Counted from the stretch's first letter, positions 17,246-27,393 are shown. The stretch: 64,000 nucleotides of DNA from Abditibacterium sp. (GCA_030448265.1 JAUJNG010000008.1:148667-212666), one strand, 5' to 3'. Notes: generated by a model from the sequence alone, not told the origin. Numbers and translations: made by a program.

Positions 17246-17389
17246 AGCAATAACACCGATTCAGGGCGAGATTTTCTCCCAAAACCGCCGTTTGAAACCA
17301 CGGATTTTGACACAAGATGTCAATTCCAGGCAGGTTTTGGCCAGTCGCTGATGTCATTGATGATCGGGGCTTTGGCTAAAATTTCCTTC

Positions 17390-18316
17390 ATGCCATTACT
17401 TTCACCACACGCGATTGCGGATCATCCTGTTCTCACCGCTTCGCAACGGGAGGAAATCAGCCGTTTTTGGGATGAAAACGGCTACTACGTCCTGGAAAAT
17501 GCGCTTTTGAGCGAAGAAGTCGAAGCATTGCGCGCCGAAACCGCGCGCATTTGCGCCGGTGAAGCCGGAGAGATTCGCGGCGCCGAGCCGCGAAAAGAAG
17601 GCGAAAGCGATGACGCATTGCTCCAGCGCTTTTTGTGCATCCACTTCCCGCACAAAATCTCGCCCCTGATGCACGATATGCTGTCTCATCCCGCGATTGT
17701 GGAGGTTTTGACGTCTGTGATTGGCCCCGATGTCAAGGCGATGCAGTCGATGCTCTTCATCAAAGCGGCGGGCAAACCAGGCCAAGCGTGGCACCAGGAC
17801 GAAGACTACATCCCCACGCGCGACCGCAGTTTGTGCGGCGCCTGGATCGCGCTCGACAATGCCACAACCGAAAACGGCTGCCTGTGGATTATTCCTGGCT
17901 CTCACAAGCCTGGAATTTTGTGGGATCAGGAATGGCACGCCGACCGCCGCTTCGACTGCGCCCTCGAATCGGTGGGCTTTCCTTACAGCGACGAAGACGC
18001 CATTCCGGTTGAAGTTCCCGCCGGAAGCGTGGTGTTTTTCAACGGCTATACGCTCCATCGCAGCCTGCCCAACACAGCGCCGTCGGGCTATCGCCGTGCG
18101 CTGGTGAACCATTACATGAGCGCCCAGAGTTTTTTGCCATGGCAGCACGCCCGCGAAGGTGAACGGGTGAACATGGCCAAACTCGATTTCCGCGACATCG
18201 TGATGGTCGCCGGAAGCGACCCGTTCGCTCACAAAGGCCTGGAACATCGCACCGCGCCGCACGTTCGCGCGGCGGGCGACGGCGGCTGCTCCAATGGTCT
18301 GGAATACGAAGATTAA
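17390..18316 (+). CDS. Phytanoyl-CoA dioxygenase (PhyH) family protein
   Basis: Fe(II)/2-oxoglutarate-dependent oxygenase, substrate unknown. The facial triad is visible: His135 and Asp137 in AWHQDEDY, and His223 in TLHRSLPN; the arginine of SGYRRALVNHY should bind 2-oxoglutarate. 308 aa from ATG 17390; an in-frame ATG at 17351 is possible and no strong ribosome site decides. It is followed by a hairpin terminator shared with the convergent AraC gene. It is the only intact plus-strand PhyH in the window. Confidence 0.9.
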   Translation: MPLLSPHAIADHPVLTASQREEISRFWDENGYYVLENALLSEEVEALRAETARICAGEAGEIRGAEPRKEGESDDALLQRFLCIHFPHKISPLMHDMLSHPAIVEVLTSVIGPDVKAMQSMLFIKAAGKPGQAWHQDEDYIPTRDRSLCGAWIALDNATTENGCLWIIPGSHKPGILWDQEWHADRRFDCALESVGFPYSDEDAIPVEVPAGSVVFFNGYTLHRSLPNTAPSGYRRALVNHYMSAQSFLPWQHAREGERVNMAKLDFRDIVMVAGSDPFAHKGLEHRTAPHVRAAGDGGCSNGLEYED

Positions 18317-18344
18317 TGGCAGCGAGAAAACTCGCTTGACTTCA

Positions 18345-18376
18345 AAAAGGCCCGATGATGATTCATCGGGCCTTTT
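18345..18376. terminator. Bidirectional rho-independent terminator
   Basis: A perfect 14-bp stem AAAAGGCCCGATGA / TCATCGGGCCTTTT with a 4-nt loop, with A and T runs at its two ends. It lies between the convergent PhyH and AraC genes; the AraC stop codon is inside the stem. Confidence 0.85.
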
Positions 18377-19235
18377 CTTTTGGTTCACTCATCCCATTGT
18401 GCAGCCGTTGCAGTGTCGAAGGCGGCAAACGTTTCCCCTCGGCGGCGAGGCGCTGCGTTTCGCGCGGGGTCAATCCGTAAACGCCTTTGAAAACGCGCGA
18501 AAAGTGAAAAGGCGATTGGAATCCCGTCAATTCGGCGACGCGCGCCACCGAGTAGTTGGAGCGCGACAGCAGCAGCGCCGCCCGTTCCAGGCGCATCAGA
18601 CGAAACATGGCCAGGGGCGAATTCCCCAGCGTTTTTTGGAAAATGCGGCACAGATATTCGGGAGAGACGCAGGCGGCACTCGCGATGGTTTTGAGTTCCA
18701 ACCTCGCCGCCGCATCCTTTTCGATCTGACCCGCCATAAAGGTGATGGCTCGCTGCACCGGATCGGGCCAGTGAGCGAGCGAAACGGAGTGGACTTCGGT
18801 TTCTCCAGTGAGAAACGCCGTCAGCAGAGTTGACGCCAATACATCGCGCAGGGAAGCCGAACCCTGGGGCGACCATGTGATCAAGTGACCAAACAAGGTG
18901 TCGAGCAAATCGCCGTCGGCAACCTGCCTGATCAGGGGCCACTCAGAGGGCGGCGGCAAAGCAGGTTCCCCTTCCTCAATGGAGAAATGAAAAAACCCGT
19001 GGCGCGTGTTGCGCTCTTTGTCCCAGATGAACTGATCGATGCAAGGGGGACGGCAGAGCAGCAACGATCCCTGAGGCAACCCGATTTCCTGTTGCCGGTT
19101 GCCCTTTCGATAGAAGTATTGGGCGTTTCCCTCGACCATCCAGACGAACTCGTAATCCCGCAAGTGGCGCGGGCCAAACGTCGCTCCTGGCGGATAAAAA
19201 GCGATGCTGGGACAAGAAGCAAGCGACAAAATCAT
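18363..19235 (-). CDS. AraC-family transcriptional regulator
   Basis: 290 aa. Residues 1-170 form a cupin-like sensor domain (FGPRHLRDYEFVWMVEG is typical of sugar-responsive AraC proteins). Residues about 185-275 are the double helix-turn-helix, with ELKTIASAACVSPEYLCRIF and the conserved GFQSPFHFSRVFKGVYGLTP. It is divergent from the fucosidase gene at 19529 and is probably its regulator, since AraC proteins with this architecture commonly control adjacent glycan-use genes. The effector cannot be named. Confidence 0.92.
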   Translation of the reverse strand: MILSLASCPSIAFYPPGATFGPRHLRDYEFVWMVEGNAQYFYRKGNRQQEIGLPQGSLLLCRPPCIDQFIWDKERNTRHGFFHFSIEEGEPALPPPSEWPLIRQVADGDLLDTLFGHLITWSPQGSASLRDVLASTLLTAFLTGETEVHSVSLAHWPDPVQRAITFMAGQIEKDAAARLELKTIASAACVSPEYLCRIFQKTLGNSPLAMFRLMRLERAALLLSRSNYSVARVAELTGFQSPFHFSRVFKGVYGLTPRETQRLAAEGKRLPPSTLQRLHNGMSEPKEKAR

Positions 19236-19422
19236 GAAATCGCCTTCGATAACACGCCTGGCTGCCGGCTGGCGTCCTCCTGTTTGATAGGCTTAATTTT
19301 GGCTTTGTTGTGCCGGCATTGCGACCACAAGCCTTTGACCCGCGCGATTGGGGACGGCGCCAGCTAGGGCGCAACATCTTCCGACTCGCTGAGGATGCTC
19401 TCCCCAACCCGCGACACTAATT

Positions 19423-19525
19423 TTAGAATCAGTCTGAAAAGTGCTGAAAAGTGGCGGTCTGGCTGTCTTGGTAGCGCCACGATGAATCGTGGCGCTACCA
19501 AGACTTTTCAGACTGACTCTTAGAA
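19423..19525. repeat. Nested palindrome, GAGTCAGT family, copy 2
   Basis: Outer arms about 19423-19442 and 19503-19525 (AGTCTGAAAAGT and complement). The inner palindrome 19468-19503 contains TTGGTAGCGCCACGAT. It lies between the divergent AraC and fucosidase genes and ends 4 nt before the fucosidase ATG, leaving that gene without a recognisable ribosome site. Confidence 0.85.
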
Positions 19526-19528
19526 CTT

Positions 19529-20661
19529 ATGACCATTCCTTCCTACCTGCAACGTTTTCAAGAGGCCGGCGACGACCCAGGCGGACGCGAGGCGGCCCTG
19601 CGCTGGTTCGCTCAGGCCAAATTCGGCCTGTTTTTGCACTACGGGCTTTACAGCCTGCTGGGGCGGGGCGAGTGGGTGATGTTTAACGAAAAAATTCCCG
19701 TCGCGCAGTATGAAAAGCTCAAAGAGCAGTTCACCGCACACCGCTTCGACGGCGGGGCCATCGCCGATTTAGCGGTCGAGGCCGGAATGCAATACATCAC
19801 CATCACGACGCGCCATCACGACAGCTTTTGCCTTTTTGCCACCCAGCAGACCGATTCCAACTCCTCCAAGCGCCGTGCGGGCGCGATTTGGTGGGCGAAC
19901 TGGCCCTCGCGTGCCGCGAGCGCGAGCTGGGATTATTTCTCTACTACTCCTATGCGGCGGACTGGCGGCATCCCTATTTCTTTCCGCGCGAGGCGGGCTG
20001 CACTTTCGCGCGCCCCGCTTACGACCCGCCCGATCCGGCGTATCGCTGGCAAAGCGACGCCGACATGGCGCGCTACATCGAGTTCGTCCATCACCAACTG
20101 CGCGAATTGTTGACGCAATATGGCCCCGTTGCCGGTGTGTGGTTCGACCCGATTCTGCCCTATTATTTGCGTCCCGACCTGTTCCCCATTGAAGAGACTT
20201 ACGCCCTGATTCGCTCGCTCCAGCCGCACTGCCTAATTTCCTTCAAGCAGGGCGCCAACGGAACGGAAGATTTCGCCGCGCCGGAGTTTGCCGCCTATCC
20301 GCTCGGCGAGCGGGTGCGCCAGCACGGCGGGAATGACGCTTCGGTTGCCCTCGCGCAAGCGGCGTGGGAAGCGAATAAAGACAAGCACAACGAAATCTGC
20401 GCCTGTATGCACCCGTCGTGGGGCTACCACGAAGGCCCCGACCAGGCGCACAAAACGCCCGATGACGTTCGGGCGATGCTGGCCAACGCCGCCGCGAGCC
20501 GTTGCAATTTGCTGCTCAACACGGGGCCTTTGCCCGATGGAAGCATTCACGCTACCGATGCGGCCACGCTGCGCGCGGTGGGTGAGAGAATTCGCGCCGC
20601 AGGTTTTCCGGCGCCCTCGCTTGCGGCTCCCGCAGTGGATTCCCACGGCGGTTTGGCGTGA
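19529..20661 (+). pseudogene. GH29 alpha-L-fucosidase, frameshifted
   Basis: Would release alpha-L-fucose from glycans. The N-terminal part (WFAQAKFGLFLHYGLYSLLG, then ITITTRHHDSFCLF) is in one frame to about 19860. The rest (GRDLVGELALACRERELGLF through GVWFDPILPYY and the family's C-terminal SRCNLLLNTGPLPDGS) is in another frame to 20661. Asp in VWFDP is the expected nucleophile. Inserting one C in TCCTCC near 19866 joins the frames to give about 377 residues. No signal peptide is visible. Convergent with the sulfatase gene, 23 nt away. Confidence 0.85.
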
Positions 20662-20684
20662 GGTTCAGCAGGGGGCAAATTATT

Positions 20685-22126
20685 TCAATGGCGCACGTCC
20701 ACGTCGAAACGTTCGGTGTGATAGCCAGGCCAGGAGCGCGCGCGCCGCGAGGCCGTGCTGTCGCCGCGTAGCGGTTTTTCGATGAGTTGCCCATCGGCCA
20801 CGGCGTCCGAGCCGCGTGCGATGTGGCGCCGCGTGAGTTCCTCTCGCAGTTCGCGTCGTTTTTCGTCGTGTTGAGGCTGGCGCGCGAGATCGGTGAGTTC
20901 GTGCGGGTCGGATTCGAGGTCGAAGAGTTGCTCCTGGCCGCCTTCGGGATAGAAAATACTTCCAGCGCCCGTCGGTGAGCGCGCAGCACGCCCCAGCAGG
21001 ATGCGCGGCTTCGAGATAGTGGCGCGTGGGCGCTTCGCCCTGGAGCAAAGCGAGCAGGTTTTGCCCGTCACACCCTGGCGGCGCTTCACCTCCGGCGGCG
21101 GCGGCCAGAGTTGGCATGATATCGGCGTGGGTGACCGGAGTTGAAACCCTGGCGCCGCAATGTCGCTCCCAACTCGCGGGCAGGCGCAGCGCGAAGGGAA
21201 CGTGAGATGCGCCTTCGTGAAAAAACGCCTTCGAGCCGGAATGATGGTCGCCGAGCAGTTCGCCGTGATCGGAGCAATACAAAATCAGGGTTTCGCGGAA
21301 CAATTCCAGATCTTGCAGCGCGGCGAAAACGCGGCCCATGTTGTAATCGCACTGCGTGATGAGGCCGTAATAAGCCGACCGCGCTTCGCGGATGATTTCG
21401 GGTGAAAGCAGATCCATCGACTCTTGTTCGCGCGCCCGTTTAAAGGCTTCGGGACACTCCTCGCCGCTCCATTCGCCAATGAAGGGCGCCGGAATATCGC
21501 TGTTGCGATACATCGAATAGTAGGGTTCGGGCGGTCGAGGCGGGCGGGTGCGGCTTGGAAAACGAACACCACAGCAAAAACGGTCTGGTCGGGTCGCGGC
21601 GCTCTAAAATGTAATCCACACACTGCTCGGCGATCCACGAAGTCAGCGTCAAAATCTCCGGCACCGTCGCCAGAGTGGGATAGAGTTCGGTTTGTCCCAG
21701 GCCGTGCCGCATCGGCTGAAACGGTAGGCCCGAACGCGCCATCTGGCGATAATAGTCAGCGGGCAAAATCATCTCTTCCCAACCGTGACGGCAACGCTGT
21801 GGGCCAAAGTGCATCTTGCCGATGGCCGCCGTTTGATAGCCCAGTTCACGCAGCACGGTCGGCAGCGTGTTCGCTTCACCGAAGTATTTTGAGGTGTCGC
21901 CGTTGCCGGTCATGCCGTGCGCGTAGACAGTTTTGCCGGTCATGATCGAAGCACGCGCTGGAACGCAAAGCGGGCAGTCGGCATAGGCGGCGTCGAAGCG
22001 CACGCCTTCGCGACACAAATGGTCGAAGTGCGGCGTGCGCATCCAGGCGGGTGCGCGCGGGCCGCAAGTATCGAAGCGCTGCTGATCGGTCGTGATGAGC
22101 AGAATGTTGGGCTGTTGAATGCTCAT
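20685..22126 (-). pseudogene. Family S1 arylsulfatase, two frameshifts
   Basis: Removes sulfate esters, plausibly from glycans. The start PNILLITTDQQRFDT contains the metal-binding Asp, and the formylglycine motif is C54-V-P-A-R. The first frame breaks after WCSFSKPHPP (about 21540). The second continues through YYSMYRNSDIPAP and ILYCSDHGELLGDH to DGRWKYF, and the third from YPEGGQEQLFDLESDP to the stop at 20685. The second break is at a T4 run where one T less restores the frame. Summed length is about 480 residues, normal for the family. Downstream of a PhyH gene on the same strand. Confidence 0.87.
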
Positions 22127-22284
22127 GGCGTGCCTCTTGATTGTGCTTTCAATCCGAAATCAATGCCCCCGCGTTTATAAACTTCGCGCCATTTGGCCAG
22201 TGCGGGATAAGCTCTGGTGGGTTTGGCGAGCGAGCATTCGTTGGGCTGCAAGATGCGCGGGATGGCGCATTTTTGCTCCTGCTT
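22123..22284 (-). pseudogene. Remnant of a second PhyH gene (two fused fragments)
   Basis: About 53 codons in one frame between the PhyH gene and the sulfatase. They match two separated pieces of the intact PhyH at 24171-24992: AIPRILQPNECSL, then directly PTRAYPALAKWREVYKRGG. In the intact gene about 65 residues, including the distal iron histidine, separate these pieces. The overlap with the upstream gene's end and the sulfatase start suggests a deletion collapsed a full PhyH gene here. Confidence 0.8.
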
Positions 22285-23114
22285 TCAGTGCTGCGCGCCG
22301 CTCCAGCCATCGCCGCAGGGGCCGCCACCTTGATACTCCTGAACGGAAGTCACGGCTTCGCCGCGCATATTGAGAACCGGATGGTAGAACCTGGCGACCT
22401 GCTGCGACGCCTCGTCGATGTAGTGGCCGATGAAGGTGCGGCGCCAGCGATGGGAAGTGCGGTTGGGGCCGGAGCCGTGAATCAGGTTGCCGCTAAAAAC
22501 ATCGTCGCGCCGCGCGGCACGGACACCGGAACCGGCTTCTGGTCGCGCGGAAAGTGGCCGATGTGCGAGTCGCCGTAGTTCAGCCAGCGCTCTTTGCTCT
22601 TCTCGCTGGGGCACAAAATGTCGCCGCGATGCGAGCCAGGCACGACATAGAGGCAGCCGTTATCCAGATCCGCGTCATCAATGGCCGTCCACGCCGCGAT
22701 GCAGGTCGCGGGCTGCGCCACAAGATAAAAGTTGTCCTGGTGCATTCCCTGCCCTTTGGCGCCAGGCGGCTTGAAATAATACATCGTCTGCGCTCCCAGA
22801 GCCGGCTTTTCCAGGAGTGATTCGAGCACCGCCGCGACGTTGGGGTTGAGAAACCATTCCTGCACTTGCTGGCTGTGGCGATGGGGATTCATGGCGCGCA
22901 CCTGGCGCTGAGTCGGGTCGATCTCCTGGAAGGAAGAACCGCCGTCGAAAACCCTGCCATCGCCGATTTTGTAGGCCTCGAAGAAATCCTCGATTTCCTG
23001 GATTTGTGGGGCAGAAAACAGGTCGGGAACAATGCAGTAGCCCTGAAGTTCAAACTGGCGCTTTTGCGATGCGCCGAGCAGGGGCAAAACGGGGGTGGTT
23101 GCAGATGGAGTCAT
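22285..23114 (-). pseudogene. PhyH-family dioxygenase, one frameshift
   Basis: Fe(II)/2-oxoglutarate oxygenase. His125 and Asp127 (GMHQDNFY) are intact, as is PGSH in CLYVVPGSHRGD. The frame breaks at about 22500 in GATMFL: a run of five T needs one more to continue into SGNLIHGSGPNRTSHRWRR, which carries the distal His and the 2-oxoglutarate arginine, ending at 22285. Repaired length about 276 aa. Divergent from an AraC gene at 23188 and followed by a sulfatase. Confidence 0.87.
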
Positions 23115-23187
23115 GACTGAAAGATTAGCACCTCGCGTGTCGCGCTCGAATGGATTAGCCTGCTAACTTCCTGTAATATCTTGCTGG

Positions 23188-24057
23188 ATGTTTTCTCGTC
23201 TCCAAACGCCGTATGCGCCCGTTACCCAGCTTATTTGCGGTCAGTTTCGTCATCAAGGGCCCTCCTACTCGAACTGGCGACCCAGGGGCAGTGAGGATTG
23301 GCTGCTGATTTACACCGATGGCGGGGCGGGTCAGTTCAGCACACGCCTGGGTTTTCTGACCGCGCGCGAGGGCGAGGTTGTGCTTTACGCGCCTGGTGAT
23401 TTGCAAGATTATCGCACCTCGCCTGGGGCGGATCATTGGGATTTAACCTGGGTTCACTTCCGGCCCCGACCGCATTGGGAAGCCTGGCTGCATTGGCCAC
23501 ACCACGAAAATGGCCTCCGATACCTGGAGTTGTCGGGCAATGAAAGCCGTGAACCATTTCGCGCGGCCCTGGGGCGAATGTGGGAATTTTCACGGCGTAG
23601 TATTCCTGGGGCGCTCGATTTCGCTTCGAATGCTTTGGAAGAAGCACTGCTGTGGGCCAGTGTCGCGGCTTCGGGCACGGAGGACGCCACGCCCGACGAG
23701 CGTGTGCGTCAGGCTGCCGATTACTTGTCCGCGCATTTGCAGGAGCCGTTTCGTCTGGAAAAACTGGCAGCGCGCTGCGGTCTCTCCATGTCGCGTCTTG
23801 CTCATCTGTTTAAAGAGCAGACTGGACTCCCCCCACAACAGTTTTTGGAACACAGGCGGATGCAGCATGCTTGCCACCTGCTCCGTTTAACCGGACTCAG
23901 CGTTGCCGAGGTCGCACACGAAGTGGGATATGACGACCCATTTTATTTTTCGAAGCGCTTTCGTCGCAGTGTGGGGCAAAGCCCGCTTCGCTTTCGTCGC
24001 CAACTCGATGCACAAGAGTTTAGTAGCGGTTCAGTTGCGGGCGACGCCGAGGTTTGA
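23188..24057 (+). CDS. AraC-family transcriptional regulator
   Basis: 289 aa with an N-terminal cupin-like domain (VVLYAPGDLQDYRTSPGADH is the typical AraC-arm region of XylS/RhaR-type proteins) and a C-terminal double helix-turn-helix (about 180-275: FRLEKLAARCGLSMSRLAHLF and EVAHEVGYDDPFYFSKRFRR). It is divergent from the PhyH-sulfatase pair with a 73-nt intergenic region, so those genes are the likely targets. Not closely similar to the AraC protein at 18363. Confidence 0.93.
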   Translation: MFSRLQTPYAPVTQLICGQFRHQGPSYSNWRPRGSEDWLLIYTDGGAGQFSTRLGFLTAREGEVVLYAPGDLQDYRTSPGADHWDLTWVHFRPRPHWEAWLHWPHHENGLRYLELSGNESREPFRAALGRMWEFSRRSIPGALDFASNALEEALLWASVAASGTEDATPDERVRQAADYLSAHLQEPFRLEKLAARCGLSMSRLAHLFKEQTGLPPQQFLEHRRMQHACHLLRLTGLSVAEVAHEVGYDDPFYFSKRFRRSVGQSPLRFRRQLDAQEFSSGSVAGDAEV

Positions 24058-24061
24058 AGTT

Positions 24062-24132
24062 TGTAGTAGCGCCGCAAGGCGCGTCTCGCAGCAGCCTCAC
24101 ACTTTCTAAACGCGCCCTACGGCGCTACTACA
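24062..24132. repeat. Palindrome downstream of AraC gene
   Basis: Arms 24062-24083 and 24111-24132 (TGTAGTAGCGCCG..GGCGCG and complement, with a 3-nt internal mismatch each). No T-tract; it lies between convergent genes and may still act as a terminator. Confidence 0.8.
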
Positions 24133-24170
24133 CACCTGCTGTCTTCTCACAATGAGCCACTAACCAAAAA

Positions 24171-24992
24171 TCAATGCCCGCCACGCTTGTGAACTTCGCG
24201 CCATTTGGCCAGTTCGGGATAGGCTCTGGTGGGATCGGCGTAAGTGTTGCCAGCCAAATCGACGCCGCGCGCCAGATAAATCTGATGGCCGTCATCGGGC
24301 ATACATTTCACGCTGGTGGGCATGTAGCGCATAGTGTAGCCGCAACGCCGTTGGCTGCTGGTGTTGGGCGGGCTGCCGTGCATGAGCCTGCCGTCATGGA
24401 GCGAGCATTCATTGGGCTGCAAGATGCACGGGACGGCGCGTTCTTCCTCGCGCTGCTCTCTCAAAATTTCGGTGTTGAACACGTTTTTGGCAGTGTCAAC
24501 TGCGTCGTAATCGGAGTAGCCTTGGCGCCCACTGTTGTGAGTGCGTGGAATCACCGACATACCTCCGTTTTCGGGACTGGACGGATCAATGGCGAGCCAG
24601 ACCGTGATGACTTCCATTGGATTCAAGCGGCTACCCCAGTAAAACGAATCTTCATGCCAAGGCACGCGCTTGCCGTCGCCCTGGGGTTTGGAGATAAAGT
24701 GGCTGCTCCACAGCGCGATATTCGGCCCGATGATCGGCTCGATCAAATCCAGGACTGCGTCATCGAAGAGCCAATCGAACAGCTTGGGGTCGGCGAAATG
24801 CGGCACGTCCATCGCTTCGGGGCGAAAACCTTCAGGTAACTTGGCCAGTTTCTCTTCGAAGTGGTTTTGGAGCGCCTCGAACTTGGCGGGCGCGAAAACC
24901 GGCTGGTTGTAGATCAAATAGCCTTCGCGGTTGTAGAACTCGACGTGTTCGACAGAAAGACGCGGGCGCGTTGTGGTTTCTAATGTGAGCAT
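24171..24992 (-). CDS. PhyH-family Fe(II)/2-oxoglutarate dioxygenase
   Basis: Intact 273-aa oxygenase. His113 and Asp115 (PWHEDSFYWG) with His205 (LMHGSPPN) form the iron site; Arg216 or its neighbour in SSQRRCGYTMR should hold 2-oxoglutarate. Substrate unknown; family members act on lipids, amino acids, ectoine and many secondary metabolites. It is the last gene of the minus-strand PhyH/hydrolase cluster and the intact relative of the remnant at 22123-22284. Confidence 0.92.
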   Translation of the reverse strand: MLTLETTTRPRLSVEHVEFYNREGYLIYNQPVFAPAKFEALQNHFEEKLAKLPEGFRPEAMDVPHFADPKLFDWLFDDAVLDLIEPIIGPNIALWSSHFISKPQGDGKRVPWHEDSFYWGSRLNPMEVITVWLAIDPSSPENGGMSVIPRTHNSGRQGYSDYDAVDTAKNVFNTEILREQREEERAVPCILQPNECSLHDGRLMHGSPPNTSSQRRCGYTMRYMPTSVKCMPDDGHQIYLARGVDLAGNTYADPTRAYPELAKWREVHKRGGH

Positions 24993-25107
24993 GAATCATC
25001 CTTCTTGATTGGTCGCCAATCTGGACAACTTTGTTTACAGCACGCTACTGGTCACGATAACTTCTTAGCTATGACCGGCAGCAGCCGGAAAATCGAGGCG
25101 AAGTCGC

Positions 25108-27393
25108 TCACCTGACCGGCGCGGTTTGAGACGGGGGTAGCAGGGGGGCGATACGGGCCTGTGTCAGTCCCGCAATGGAAATGTAAAGCGGCGATTCGCT
25201 CAGTTCAATCTGGAGAATGCCCCCGCGCAGCGTCGCCTGACGTGGGGCGCCGTAGATGTCGGTGATCGCCACGCGGCCCACGCTCATCGGGATCGGCACC
25301 GTGAGGTTTTTGGTGCCTCGCCTCATCCAGGCCACGATCACCGGCTGCTCGCTGCCGCGCGGCAGAAACGCATAGACATACATATTGGCGTCGCCGGTTT
25401 GAAGTCGTCCCAGCCATTTCCCGTCGTTGAACTGATGAATCAGATTGGCATACGCCACAATCGCCGGTTTGGGCTGGCTGTCAAAGCGAATCAAGCCGAA
25501 ATTGTGCTCGGGATTGGTCGCTACGGTGCCGTCGTTTCGCATGTCATACCAGAAGATTTTCTCGACGCCTCCAGCCAACTGCACCGTCATCATTCGCACC
25601 AAAAGGTTCGCCTGCTGTTGTTCGGTGTAGGGGTCGTAGCCGATGGCAGGCGCTGTGCCGCGATACGAAGAGTAGCCGACTTCGCCCGTCCACACCGTCC
25701 AGGGCAAGTTGTTCTGGCGCGTGAACTCCCGAAAGGCGGGCAGTTGCGGCAGCATCGCCTGTTCTTCAGGCAGCGAAGCATAGCGGTGAAAGTTGTAGGG
25801 GTGTGGAGAGATGATGTCGATGACATCGGCTTTGGCACCCTGCGCGAAGAACTGGCGATACCAAATGAGCTGGTCGATGTCTTCCCAGGCGATTTTGGCG
25901 CCTGGGTCAGCGGCCTTGAGCGCTTCGCTGATTTGGCGGCCATAAACCGTGAACGGCTTGATCCACGGCCCGCCGTCCCAACTGCCGCCCAGTTTCATCC
26001 AGTTGTGGTGCGGTTCATTGACCAGATCGTAATAGTCAACGTCGGCGCCGTAAATCTCGGCGTAGCGGCGATGCCAGGCGGCGACATCACTGAAATCCCA
26101 GGTGCCGTCGGGCCTCTTGTTCTTGTCCATTGGGCGCGGATATGAGGTAAAAACCGGAAAATAGGCCAGCCCGTTGGCTCTGGCCACGCTTACGGCCTGG
26201 TCGAAGTGCGACGGCTGGCCTTCCCGAATCCAGGCGATGCCGGCGCGCTTGACGATGGCTCCGACGGAGACCGGCCAGGCCTGGTTGAAATGGGTGTTGA
26301 CGCCAAAGGGCGAAGCCGGATTTTTGGCGGCACCACGGTTGGCTGGAATTACCGCGTAGCGCGCCTCGAAGGGATGCAGTTTGCCTTCGACTTCGAGCGC
26401 GATGCGATAGAAACCCAGGGCCTTTGGCAACTCAAGATTGGCGCTGAAGCCGTTGGCGCGCGAGAGCGCAAGCGGCGGCAATTCGGTGACAAGCGTATCG
26501 CGCGCATCGAAGACTTTGGCGCGCACGCCCAGGCGCGGGATGGCGGCGGCATCCACGTTCGCTGCCAGTGTCGCTTTGACCGCGTCGGTGGGGTAAAACA
26601 GGTTGCCTGGCACGGTGGTGCTGAAACGCAGGGGCGCTTTTTGCGGATCGGCGTTGACGGGCGGCGCGGGCTTGGGCGCGGCGGGCGGCGCGGGCACGGC
26701 CGGAGCGGGCTTGGCCGCAAAAGCGGCGCGCTCGGCTGCGAGTTGGGTCTCATTAAGCGCCGTGACCACCGTTATTTGGTCGAGATCGAAACTGCTGGCG
26801 AGCGGGTTTTCCCCGCGCCAGAGGCCGATATTGATAGCGCGCAATGGCTGATCGAGAACCCCGTCGTCGGGCGCGCGAAAGCCATGCTGCCACAGGGCGG
26901 GATCGTTCACATCGGCGCTCAGGGTTTGCCAGTTCCCCGTGCCGGTGTAGTCCAGACGCACCCAGAAGCTTTCATTTTTGGCGTCAATGAGCCGCAGCGC
27001 CAGCACCGTTTTTTGCGGCGCGCGCACCGACACATTCACCTGACTGATCTGCGAGGGCAAAAAGCCGCCGACTTCCACGAGGGCGCGTCTGCCACCCTGG
27101 CTGAAATCGTAATTCAGGCGCACGGCACCTGGAGAAGCCGCGCCCTGAGCCTGCCACGAAACCGAAAATCCGGTGGGGGATGGCGTGGTATCTTCACCCG
27201 CCAGCACGATTCGAGGTTGCTGTTCGACAGCGAAATCCGCGACCGTGACTTCTGCAGCACCGGCGCACCCAGATGTTGCGCTCATGGCGCCGGCGCCCAG
27301 CGCCAGCAGCGCGACGAAACGCGCCACGCCGCGACTGGCGGAGAAACGCTTGATAGTTTTCTGTGCCTCGCAAGGCTGGTTGGATTGAAACAT
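25108..27393 (-). CDS. Secreted clan-A glycoside hydrolase (GH39/GH5-like)
   Basis: 761 aa. An N-terminal signal/lipoprotein-like region (FVALLALGAGAMSATSGC) starts after ATG 27393; the frame extends 20 codons further upstream but those overlap no signal. Residues about 50-220 look like a carbohydrate-binding beta-sandwich; a Pro/Ala linker follows (about 230-255). The TIM barrel begins near 370 (FGVNTHF). The proposed acid/base is the Glu in DLVNEPHH (about 458) and the nucleophile the Glu in WTGEVGYSS (about 570), the spacing expected for clan GH-A. Substrate cannot be assigned. Follows a PhyH gene by 35 nt. Confidence 0.87.
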   Translation of the reverse strand: MFQSNQPCEAQKTIKRFSASRGVARFVALLALGAGAMSATSGCAGAAEVTVADFAVEQQPRIVLAGEDTTPSPTGFSVSWQAQGAASPGAVRLNYDFSQGGRRALVEVGGFLPSQISQVNVSVRAPQKTVLALRLIDAKNESFWVRLDYTGTGNWQTLSADVNDPALWQHGFRAPDDGVLDQPLRAINIGLWRGENPLASSFDLDQITVVTALNETQLAAERAAFAAKPAPAVPAPPAAPKPAPPVNADPQKAPLRFSTTVPGNLFYPTDAVKATLAANVDAAAIPRLGVRAKVFDARDTLVTELPPLALSRANGFSANLELPKALGFYRIALEVEGKLHPFEARYAVIPANRGAAKNPASPFGVNTHFNQAWPVSVGAIVKRAGIAWIREGQPSHFDQAVSVARANGLAYFPVFTSYPRPMDKNKRPDGTWDFSDVAAWHRRYAEIYGADVDYYDLVNEPHHNWMKLGGSWDGGPWIKPFTVYGRQISEALKAADPGAKIAWEDIDQLIWYRQFFAQGAKADVIDIISPHPYNFHRYASLPEEQAMLPQLPAFREFTRQNNLPWTVWTGEVGYSSYRGTAPAIGYDPYTEQQQANLLVRMMTVQLAGGVEKIFWYDMRNDGTVATNPEHNFGLIRFDSQPKPAIVAYANLIHQFNDGKWLGRLQTGDANMYVYAFLPRGSEQPVIVAWMRRGTKNLTVPIPMSVGRVAITDIYGAPRQATLRGGILQIELSESPLYISIAGLTQARIAPLLPPSQTAPVR

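Noticed and set aside
25108..27393. Calling the GH39-like protein a specific beta-xylosidase or iduronidase
   Set aside because: Clan-A catalytic segments are visible but substrate-defining residues cannot be judged without alignment.
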